From Notospermus geniculatus (taxonomy: Eukaryota; Nemertea; Pilidiophora; Heteronemertea; Lineidae), in contig NMRB01000148.1 of assembly GCA_002633025.1 (NCBI GenBank), positions 371,328-435,327 of the forward strand: a stretch of 64,000 bases of DNA. Direction: 5' to 3'. Shown here piece by piece: positions 23,801 through 35,800 of this stretch. Numbering within the stretch: position 1 is the stretch's first letter; each line of letters begins with the position of its first letter. Under the pieces are notes generated by a model. The model saw only the letters and a list, made by a program, of their open reading frames with translations. It ran no database searches and was not told the origin of the DNA. The position numbers and the translations under genes were made by a program.

Positions 23801-26800
23801 TTTCTGGTTCAATGGTTGACCAGATATTTGTGTGAATAGTTAACCAACGTTTTGGTTCAATGATTAACCAAGAAAGCTGGTCAACCATTAAACAAGAAAG
23901 CTGGTCAATCATTAAACAAGAAAGCTGGCCAGCCCCATTAAACAAGAAAGCTGGCCAACCATTAAACAAGAAAGCTGGCCAACCATTAAACAGGAAAGCT
24001 GGCCAACCATTAAACAAGAAAGCTGGCCAACCATTAAACAAGGAAGCTGGCCAACCATAAAACAAGAAAACTAGTCAACCATTAAACAAGAAAACTAGTC
24101 AACCATTAAACAAGAAAACTAGTCAACCATTAAACAAGAAAACTCGTCAGTCATTACACAAGAAAGATCATCACTTATTCAACCAGAAAAGCCAGTTAAT
24201 CATTGAATCAGAAAGCTGGTCAATCATTGAAAGGTGGTCAACCATTGAAAGGGGTCAACCATCAGAAAAATGGTCAACCATTGAATCAGAGAAAGCTGGT
24301 TAACAACGAACTGGGCGGGCCGCCACGAAACTCCGATAGCACTAACAGTGCCTAACAGAGAGGTATGCAATGGCTTTTACCATTACAGAGTTTCTCTGTT
24401 AGGCCCTGTTAGTGCTATCGTAGTTTCGTGGCGGTCGCCCCTGGCTTTCTTGTCCAATGGTTGACCAGATTTCTGGTGCAATGATTGACCAGATCTGCTT
24501 CACACTCTCATGCTTTCAGAAACAACATAACAACACTTCAAAATGAAAGTCTCTATATCTTACAAACCTGTAACTTTGCTCTCTTCCAGGCTTTTTGGTT
24601 TAACTAAAGTTATCAGAACTGACTGCTCAACGCCTGCTGAATTGGTCCTATGGCAGCCTGTGGAATGGACCCATATTGTCAACCCATGTATGATCCTCAT
24701 CCTCTACTGGGTGTTAGCTTGCGACACCAGGGCTTATAATCATAGAAAGGTAAGCGGGACCCAGCAAAAATCTCTTACATGGTGAATCTAAAGCGGCCCA
24801 TACACATACAATATTATTGCACAGTATGAGGATCAAAATGGGCAATATTATTGCCAATCTCTCTTCTACCCATCATGCCTGAAGCACGCAGGCGTGGATC
24901 CAAGGGGGGGGGGTGCACCTGGCGCACAACCCCTTTCGGCTAACAAATCTGTAAAATCGACCGTGAAATTCTGAAATTTGGAGCAAATCATTGAAATTCA
25001 CCGCAGATTTCAATGTACATGTATCTAGCATAGTGCGCCCCTCTTTTCCGAAATCGTGGATCCATCCCTGGCACGTGACCCCATCCTGGCACGTGACCCC
25101 ATTTGGGCCCCATACTGTGCAATAATATTGCTACTTATGGCACATGAAATAAACCTAAGATTGCAGCTGGTGTAGGAGCATTGTAATATATTGAACACAA
25201 CATGAATGGTATTCAGTTGCTGAATGCATGTCCAGTTTCAGATTGATAGCATCCGCCAACATTTCCATGCAACACCTCTCTGACAACCGTAATTAATAAC
25301 AGGGGCATATTGGCATTCTTGATAATATCAATCACACCCCTGGTAGTGCATTGCAAAAATATTCGATCTAGGATACTCATTATGGTTGTTATTCAACAAG
25401 TCTTTGTCAGAATTGATTGATTCCGTGACAGGAAAGTGGTACGATTTGTTACGTTTTGTTTGACTTTTCCTTATGAAGGATGGGTCACCAACTGTTTACT
25501 CTTTCTCTGATGCTAATTCCCCATGGCATGACTAGTTATGAGCAGGCTTGGTTAGTAGTATAAGTACATGCATGGAGCCCAAATATTTCTGTGGATGTTG
25601 TCTGGACGCCAGGGCAGCGAGTATCTCACTGTTCGTTTTTGACAACTACTCGGTGGAGGAGATACTAAGTTTTTGTAAAGCCAATAATCCATCACTAAAG
25701 TATAATTCACGCTAACTTCAACATGGGCAAAGTGCCAGGACCCATATTCATAAAAGTACTTAAGTCTAAGTGTGACACTTATCCTTTGTTCAACACAAAA
25801 GATAAGTATCACACTTAGACTTAAGTACTTTTATGAATATGGGCCCACGCCTGTGCCACAGACACCATAATGTGAACACAAACTACAATATTTACCAGTT
25901 GACTGAGCACAACCTTTGTTTGTTTTTGGCGTTCAACTGACCCTAACATTATTAGGTAACTGCAACATGGATTATTTACCAATGACTTGTGCACATTTCC
26001 AAGCTTGGCACTTTGCCCATGTTGAAGTTAGGGTAAATTATACTTTACAAAAAAACTTCACAATCAAAATGTGAATGGTTTGTTTTACCCTCTAATATAT
26101 GGCACCAAAAGATTTTAAGGAGCTGCGACTTGAAAAGTTGGTGCATGGTGGGTGCAATCCAGAACTCCAATGTGACGAGGTCTGAATAGTTTCATAGGAC
26201 GCTGAGTTAACCAATCATTGGTAGGATATCAGAATGCAAGACTCTTGTTGTTTACCATTAGCAGCTGTTTCTACCAGAGGATTCAAAATATCTGTCTCTT
26301 TATTATACAGAAACTAGTAGTTGAAGTGGAACAACCAGCAGTAAGTGAGCCAGTAAGTTTGGAGGTTTCTTTGGAACACAATCCTGCACCTAGATTCCTT
26401 GTAGATAATGCATTTTCACCTGGTGTCTTGTGGCCTTGTTTGCATGAGGACACTAAGACTTGACCGTTCACGCTTTTCACTCACATCACAGATAGTTCTG
26501 ATTTCAGATTTTTGCAGCATGCAGAAAATGATGCTCGGTATTGGTATCGGTTATTTCATTACAGCTAGAAGCAGTACTTTTGAGATTTGAATATCACATT
26601 TTGCTGTAAGCATTGAAACATGCTTCACACCCTTATAAAACTCGGCACTATTTAGCAAAGGTTTGCACTACAGTCACCATACAAGAAAGTTTGACTTGTG
26701 GCCTACACCATGCATTCCACTAGAATGGCGGCCATCTTCTTTCAGCAGAAGAGACAACTTTACATTCACCAATACACCAACTACCACTTGGTTGTTACAT

Positions 26801-29800
26801 CATCTTTACACCAGAAGCTGTACATGAACTGGGACCAGACATGTACCCTCTTTCTAGCAGCAGCTTTATACACCATAACATGACTATCACCTGGTATTAC
26901 ACCATTTATGTTCATCAATGGTCGCACATGAAATGCAGCCAATCCTCTTTCTTGTACCAGGTCACACAAGGCAGCTTTACACTCTATCACATGGTAGTTA
27001 CACCATCTTACACCAGTGGCTGCACATGAAATGCAGCCAATCCTCTTTCTTGTAGCAGATCACGCAAGGCAGCTTTACACTCACCATAACACCATCTATC
27101 ACATGGTAGTTACACCATCTTACACCAGTGGCTGCACATGAAATGTAGCCAACAAGGCAGCTTTACACTCTATCACATGGTAGTTACACCATCTTACACC
27201 AGTGGCTGCACATGAAATGTAGCCAACTCTCTTTCTTGTAGATCACGTGAGGCAGCTTTACAATCACAATAACATCAACTATGGCAGTTGCACCATCTAC
27301 ACCAGTTGCCATGTTCTGTAACACCATGATCACAGACACAGTCTTGCTCTGCTCGATTCTTCACTAATTAGCCACATTTTCTTCCCTGCCCCAGGGATAA
27401 TGTTGATGCTTTGCCATTTTTCTACATCATCAGCTCAACAGCCATTCTTACATTTATCAGTCCAGTGTAAAGAGTGACACTGCATATATTCCTTTCCACC
27501 ACTTTCTCTTCCTTCATCTTCCTTTTGTTAAACCTTGGCATGATGTCTTGAGGTGAATACAACAAGGAGACATTAGACCTACATGTACCTGTTGCAACTA
27601 ATTCTGACCCCACTGCAGATCACCCTGCCCCCATCCTCAAACCTGCTCCAAAGATGCCATTATAAATGGTCAACTTAACCATCTATTAGGATGGCAGCTG
27701 CTTTGGAATTATAAATGGTCAACTTAACCATCTATTACGATTGGCAGCTGCTTTGGAATGAAGAAATGGAGGTCTGGAAAGAACTCCAAAAATCATCAAT
27801 AGTACGTGACGTTGGTAATCATTGGCATGCACTTGAAGGGAGGTTCCCAAAGATATCATTACTTTAATGGTTTTGGTCTTCGAAGGGAAATGTTTTCGTG
27901 ACTTTCCCCAAAGCACCTCTCATTTAACAGATAAATGACAAAAAACTTTGGATCTGCCCATCCCAAGAAAAATTACCTACCCAGGAAAAATGTAGTGGAG
28001 AAACTCCACGTACAGGAAAAAAAGACGACCATTCATTTCCCATTACTTGTCAAACTTTGAGATTTATTTGTGAATTAAGTCTTAATTACCATCCTGAGGA
28101 CTTTCCTCTGGTTCCTTTGAAATGTAGTCAACTCCTTCGCCTATTAATCCACCAATTTACCATTTTATAGCCTCGCAAACTTTTTCATATGATCTATTGG
28201 CGGCTTCCGAGGGGATTGAAATATCTGTCAGTTCAGACAGGCACTCATGATACGTCGTTTTGATAAAGTCTGGTATCATTTATGTCACTTTTTCCTGATG
28301 GATGTAACATTCAGATGAAGTTCTTACACACTCCATTTAAGTCCACCGAAAACGAATGAAGAATTTGGAGCTCACTACAACATATGTTGAAGTCTAAAGT
28401 ATACTCATTTGCAGTGGTTTGACCACAACTTGAAAGCCTGTCACAGTGACATAAGCCTAAAATTCTGTATTTGAGATGCTATGCAGTTAGCATCTGAGCT
28501 GATGAAGCTATAAAGAAAGTAGTTTGCACGATTAGTATCTGAGCAGATAAAGCTAAAGAAAGCAGTTTGCACAATTAATATCTGAGCAGATAAAGCTTAG
28601 AAAGCAGTTTGCACAATTAGTATCTGAGCAGATAAAGCTAAAGAAAGCAGTTTGCACAGTTTGAGCAGATAAAGCTAAAGAAGCAGTTTGCACAATTAGT
28701 ACATGTATCTGAGCAGATAAAGCTAAAGAAAGCAGTTTGCACAATTAGTATCTGAGCAGATAAAGCTAAAGAAAGCAGTTTGCAGGAGAGTTTCACTGTG
28801 GTTTTTCAAAGGAAGTGACAAAGTGGAAAGCTGTTAAAAAAAGAAAACAATAAATTTGATGGATGGAAATTCTTCTGAGAATGTCGTTAATGTATCCCCT
28901 TGTGTTGGGCTTATTCTCTTAAAAGTCCCAAAAGTCGAATGGTGGGGTGTAATTGATTTATTAGGTAAATTAATCATTTCTCTAATCGGTTTAGGAAACG
29001 TTCTAATACTGTTGAGACCAAGCTGAATTGAAGTCTTTGAAGATAATCCTGCTTTTCTTTTATGTTGTCTGGCTACAAATGGATCATTCTCAAGTCTTAA
29101 GGATTTAAAGTGATCAGGAGAAAACCTAAACAATAGCCTAACTTTGTCTGCATTAAGGAGTGCAAAATTACCACAACTGTAATTGGTAGCTTCAGCCTGG
29201 AGAAGCCAGAATAATAAATTTGTGAATTGTACCAGTAATGCAGTTCACGTACATTTAAAATGGCATTTTCAAATGTCATAATGTAAAAGTCATGAAAATA
29301 AAACTCTTGCAAAACAATCAAAGTTTACATTACTTTGATACATGATGTCAAATGAAACTAGTATTTTTTATGATTGGGGGACTGCACAGAATACCCCATG
29401 CAACATTTCCATACAGCTGAATATTGAGTATTCATAGCGTTTATCAAGCAATTTTCTTCTGAATTGATGATTTACCACGTAATTGAGCCGTAGAAATTTC
29501 CATTGACGGTATAATCCTGATGCTGCACCACTGATTTGGTTATCAGATCCCAAGTCATTTTCATTTGAACAATGAAACCAACGGGGAAGATGCCATGTCG
29601 GTTTCGTAATTGACTGTTGAATCGTTTTATATGAATTCATTTGTAACATGAAAAATTTTATCTATCTCTTATCACGGTATTCGAAACCAATTCCCCAACG
29701 GCTTAGCTATCAAAATATTTTGATTAAAACCATTCACAATGCTCAAAGTCCTCCTGGTCTTCATTTTGTAACCAACACAAGATGCGGAATAAATCTTGTA

Positions 29801-32800
29801 AAATATTCATAATGCACTAATCAGATTTCGACATCTTTAATACTGACACGTCTGGCTCTGATATCTTTCGGTGCCTACTCAGAACAATCGCGACGGACAA
29901 AGCAGGACGTGGCATTTCTCGCTGCCAGCTTATTCAAATCACGCAATAGTGGAATCTATCAGCGTGATTGATGAGTAGGAAAATCATCTATTTGCAACAT
30001 CAGCAGACATACCGGTCCTTAATTTTTCTCCCTGTGGACTCATGGTTGATTGCAAACTTGCACTCCCTGAGACAAGTCAGTCGGCCACTCCTTGAAATAA
30101 GTCAGTCGGCCACTCCCTGACACAAGTCAGTCAGCCACTCCCTAATAAAAGTCAGTCAGCCACTCCCTGACACAAGTCAGTCGGCCACTCCCTGATAAAA
30201 GTCAGTTGGCCACTCCCTGACACAAGTCAGTCGGCCACTCGCTGATAAAAGTCAGTTGGCCACTCCGTGAAATAAGTCAGTTGGCCGCTCCCTGGCACAA
30301 GTCAGTCAGCCACTCCTTGAAACAAGTCAGTCAGCCACTCCCTGACACAGGTCAGTCAGTCAGCCAGCCACTAGAAACAAGTGAGTTAGTCAATGTTGAT
30401 ACATGTCTATAGATGTTGCTCACAAGGTCAAAATATCAACTAGATGAAGGTGAATTTTTCACCTTTTTTTTCACCATCCGTTTGAGAGCACTGAAAGGTG
30501 GGATAAATCAATGGTATCATCTGTACATGCCTTGATTCTTTGTGGTTCAAACGCCTCTAAAACTCACCCTAATCGAGGCCTTGGCATATGAAAACTTTAA
30601 TAATTTAAAATTAAAGTAATTTGAATTGAACTGTAATGTGTCTAGTAAGCTGAGTTGAGGCCAGCAAGCTTCATTTCCAAATTACAGATTCACCACAGCT
30701 GAGTTCATGGCCATTGCACCTCTTGTTCTTACCACCATGCCCATTCATCTCAACCACTTCTAATATTTCACAAGAACATCCCTATCAATTTAGTAGTACA
30801 TAAAAAATTTGAAGGGAAAACATATTGTATATGTTCATTTGTGTATATTTATGGCTAGCCTGTGAAATATTCCTACGACCCATGTTCTAGCAGATAAAAA
30901 AGGATACCACGGACAACAAATCTTACGTGTGATAGCATAACATCTGCCTTATGATTAATGCTCTCTTTAAGCAGCAACGTTGACGTTCTTCGGTAATTAT
31001 TCCTTTCTGAATTGCTGGCAGCTAATTGATCAAAATGCAAAAAGGAAGTGGAGAATGTTTTTTTCAGTCAATGAGGATTGTTTACTGCAGAAAATGATCA
31101 CGTTTTTTGAGTGCATTGTAGTGTATTGTCATAAATTCATTTCCGATGACTTGCACCGTGGTCAGAATACAGGTGGATGTTTATCACCTAACATTTTTGT
31201 CTGACATCTTTTTACCTTATGCATATTTTGCATCGGCGCCGAAGAACTTGGGGATTAGAGTAAAAAAATCTTGGGGATTAGTCAAAAACTTGGCAGCTAT
31301 AGTAAAAAAAACTTTGGGACTAGAGTTTTAAAAAACACGGGGATTAGAGTAAACAACTTGGGGATTAGAGTAAACAACTTGGGGATTAGAGTAAACAGCT
31401 TGGGGATCAGAGTAAACAACTTGGGGATTAGAGTAAACTGCTTGGGGATTAAAGTAAAAACTTGAGGATTAGAGAAAAAAGTTGGGGATTAGAGTAAAAA
31501 AACTTGGGGATTAGAGTAGAAAAACTTAGGGATTAGAGTCAAATCCTCACTCGACCCCATCCCCAAAGCTTTGCAAATGGTCTAGGCCTACCTCTACAAG
31601 AGCAACACAGTGGAATCTCTGTTGGCAGATGCCTCTGCCAGGAGGACACCTCTGTATTAAGGACACCAAATTTCAATCCAAAATAGATCATATCTATTCA
31701 TTTTGACCTCCATAATGAGGACATCCCCTCAATTAAGGACAACATTTGTCAGTCCCAAAGGGGTCCTTAATAGAGAGGTTCCACTGTAGTCATTATGCCC
31801 CCGCCTCAACAAAGTTGAGACGGGGGCATTATGTTCTCAGTGGGTTTCCGTCGTCCGCCGGCGGACGTGATTTCAGTTGATGTCTACAGCATCAGTCAAC
31901 ATGATCAAGATCTCTGACAACCCTTATCATCTGACAACCTAGCTCACAGAATTGCCATCAATGAATTTTGGTGAAAGGAGGAACAATGACCGCTTATGTC
32001 AACAAATTCCCAACATTTTGGCTTCATTGTGTGCTTTCCTCAGGGGATAGCAATGAGTTTTGGTCCCTAATTTTCCGGGTTTTTTTCAGGGTGGAGATGA
32101 TCTCAATATCCAGTCATCCCGTCTCGGCCATCATCGTAAGAAGGGATTACTTCGCCGTTCAGGGTCTGCAGGATCAGAACGTCAGGTACTACAAGATGCA
32201 AGACAAGAGGTGGGACGAATCAAAATATTCTGCTCGCATATGTTGTTGGCATTTCTTACTAATTTATACGGCTCGTTTAGTCATGATAAGTTTCACGGAT
32301 GTGCTGCTTTAATTTGCGAATAGCACGTTCAGCTTCAGTCAGTTCTTGTTCATGAACCAGCATGCTTGTGGTCAATGTATTTTGTCCTTTTCTGCAAAAT
32401 AAGTATTTTCTGAAATCGCCCAAAAATCTACCAAAAAGTTGTTTATAAACATTCTTTTTTGCGATAAAAATGTTCTTTTTTGCTATGGAGGATGTACAGC
32501 TGTTCAGCTATATGGCACCTGATGGGAAAAGCCTTTAGTGGAACATGGGGGCGGGGCTTCATCTTAAGTTTAACATCGGAAGTCATGCATGAAAAGAGAG
32601 ATAAGATCAATGACACCAGCTGCATGTCCTCCACAGACTTCCAAAATGTCCTGTATGCATCATTTTCCTTGGTCCTCCATATCACCCAGAATGACACCAA
32701 TGCACTGACATTTGCCGAACAATCCACAATTTTACCTGTTGCTTTTCCCCTAACCCTGCTTAATATCATCACCATTACCTAACTTTGAAAAGTTATAATA

Positions 32801-35800
32801 AACAGACACAAATCAATAATTCAAGTCTTTGAATGGAAACAGTTAACCATTTCAGTGCCGATTCCCAATATGTGACCCGCTCTGGCAAAACCAGTCGCAT
32901 GACGTTCTTAGCTTGGCAGGTTGAGACCAAATGTTTGTCACTTTCAGTATTGTCTGGCTATTATGAAATCTGAAATAATCTACTTCTTGCATTCTCTCCT
33001 GGTGTCATATTAGTTGTTGAACCTCAACTTCTGAGCAACATGCGACTGCTTTTGCCAGAGCGGGTCACATATAGAGTTTCGCTGGCAGCCATCTTGCCAC
33101 AATTAGGCTGTCATCATGGGGATTTCTCCCACTGGGGGATGGGAGAACCAATCATCTGTCACTTCTGGAAGAGAATATCCCATGGCGATGACCTAATTTT
33201 GGCAAGATGGCTGGCAAACTCATCTATACCAGCAGGACAGCACGTCATGATGCAAAGTGCAAAAGTTTTATTTACAAGTGACAACAGCATGATGCCAATT
33301 TAATTGGGAAAATCCGGTAGTATGTTTGTTGCGGCAATGATGTCGTCATCCCAGGTTTATTATGTAACGTCACAATGTCAAAATACAGTCAGCACTGAAG
33401 TGGTTGAGCATCTCATTGGTTTCTGAAGTGATTCTCCGACCCTGGCTATGAATGGGTTAAACTTGGCCAGACAGTGTCCATCACCTCGCGTCACCAATTC
33501 AATAAAACACAGGTTTCTAATTGCACGATGATTTCCAGGAGGAATACAATACAGTATTTGAAAATCCCATTGGGAGTTCTCCGCTTTCACACTAAATGTA
33601 AAAACAATGTTACCATAAGTGCTTTGTAATTAATTCCCTAATTGTCTGCGCGGACAGGTAGAGACCTTTTTTTGGAATGGGAAACTGTGCACGCTGCGTG
33701 GAAGCGTTGTATCGATCTGCGGTGTGCGATCCATACACAGTATGTCGTCCATGGCAGCCGTGGCGGTCGGATGATTCAAGTACCCACCCACTGAATGAGT
33801 CTGTCTTCAAGGGTCCCAGACAAGGCAGGGAGAATCAGTGGCCCTGCAGCTGTGACATCCCAATGTGGACGCACATTGGTTTATCTGGGGGATTCCTTTT
33901 CTCCATGGGCCTACCATGGAAAATGGCCACAGTCTGAAGCATCAAGTGATGTGCTGAATGAGCTTCTCCATGGTTTCCCAGAGAAGGGATTGAGGCGAGA
34001 CTGAGACTACAACACATGACTGTGGCTTTCAGGCCTTTCAGCCCTGTGGTAAAATCATTCAAAAAAAGTTAAAGTTTAGGTTTATAGTCCGATATCAACA
34101 ACTCTAGAGGTGTCATCCGACTATACACTTTAACCCTCCTGGTCTGCATCCTGAAACCTTTCAGTAGAACTCAGATGAGCTGCCCATTCAGCACTACAAT
34201 CTGAACATTTCCAACAGTTTATACAGTAAGGCAGAGACTTGACCAAAGTCTCATGCCACAGTGGGATTTGAACCCTGGACCCTCTGACCACTAGTCTGAG
34301 ACCTGGGATAGCCGCATAGAAACTCCGCTAGTGCTTCGGCAGCCTATCGGTATTAAAATGCATGGAAAAATGTACAGCACTATCGGCAGATGGGCTCCGC
34401 TAGCGCTAGCAGTTTCTATGCGGCCATCCCTGAACCACTACACCATCGTGGCTCATTCAGCCTGTCCACCCTTTCTTCCTAGAGAAGACAAAATTAATCC
34501 TCAGGTTTCCCCGGTACATGTATAATATACAGTGGAACCTCTCTATTAAGGACACCTTCGGGACTGACAAATGTTGTCCTTAATTGAGAGGTGTCCTGAT
34601 TACAGAGGTCAAAATGAATAGAAATGACCAGTTTGGGACTGAACATTGGTGTCCTGATTAGAGAGGTGTCCTCCTGGCAGAGGTGTCCGTTAAGGGAGGT
34701 TCCACTGTACATGTAGCTGATAGAATATCCGAAAATCCTTGACTCATACCCAGATACAATCATGTTTGTGAAATTTACCGAAAAATAACTTAGGTCCAAA
34801 ATGCGTATATATGACAGGAACAAATTGCTACCAGCGATTCTATGTTGTGATTATCGTATCAGTGGTTCTTATGTCTCATATATAACGTGATAAGCCTACA
34901 AAATAAGTTTAACTGTATACATAGTATTCTTTAAGACCCCTTCGAGAGGCAAGGAAATGTTGTCTGATAACGCCAAATCCATTTTGCTATTGTCTTGGCC
35001 AAGTCTCACCGTGTTACTTTGCCAATAACTGGTAATATTCCGGAGTGATACACTCGATTCTACTATGATCAATCAAGCAACGTGTCATCGGGGATTAGAC
35101 GCTGATTATGGAAGTGGAGGGTGCTCACGTCCGATGTTTTAGCACTCCTGCATGGTCATCCTTAACCTTGAGAGTGCTTACGTCACTAACAAATTAGTCT
35201 GGAAGAAGGGATTTCATGTAAAATTGCTCATAGAGTCTAATTGCCTTGTTCTGTTACCTGTTATCTAAAGAATGCACACACTGTCCGAAGCTTTTCGAAA
35301 AGATCACGGTATTGATGGTCATTTCTTAAGCAGAAAGCCACTGTTTTTGTCACTAAACTAAGTCTGGAAGAAGGGATTTCGTGTAAAATGGTACAGATAC
35401 TCTAATTGCTTTGTTCCATCCACTGTTATCTAAAGAATGCACACTCTCCTAAGCTTCTACAAATAGATTACATTATAGACGGACGTTGCTAAGCAGAAAT
35501 CCACGAACTTCAGCGTTCCAGACTTATGTATGTTGTCAGCTGGCTAACGGCGGTGACTGTCCCATACGTTTATCTGTGTGTTGTTGCTGATTGGATTGGC
35601 CGAAAATGGACAGGGAGTATGTAATGATCATTATCCGCTGTATGAAATTGACATGGTTCTGTTTATCACATGAGAAATGGTTACAACTGCCAATTGACCT
35701 CAACGACCTTAAAGGTGATGGGGTACTGATATGACCATTACAGCAGTCTAGCCAGGATTTTGGTTTCAACCCAAGGGGACCCATGCTTTGCTGTCTTGTT

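Larger units (their letters stand above)
26341..32089 (+). other. Piezo intron 7, remaining sequence
   Basis: Outside the tandem arrays and one foldback, the stretches 26353-26744, 27311-28487, 28785-30060, 30361-31239 and 31789-32089 hold nothing I recognise. Confidence 0.6.

Noticed and set aside
23772-24065. Open frames of 66 and 97 codons on both strands
   Set aside because: They are translations of the 24-bp minisatellite; the unit length is a multiple of three, so stops rarely appear.
28553-28744. 63-codon repetitive frame on the - strand
   Set aside because: Comes from the 43-bp tandem repeat.
31271-31465. 64-codon repetitive open frame
   Set aside because: Comes from the GGGGATTAGAGTAAA minisatellite.
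32443-32782. Open frames of 100 and 110 codons on opposite strands
   Set aside because: They overlap each other, show no recognised domain, and lie in a Piezo intron.
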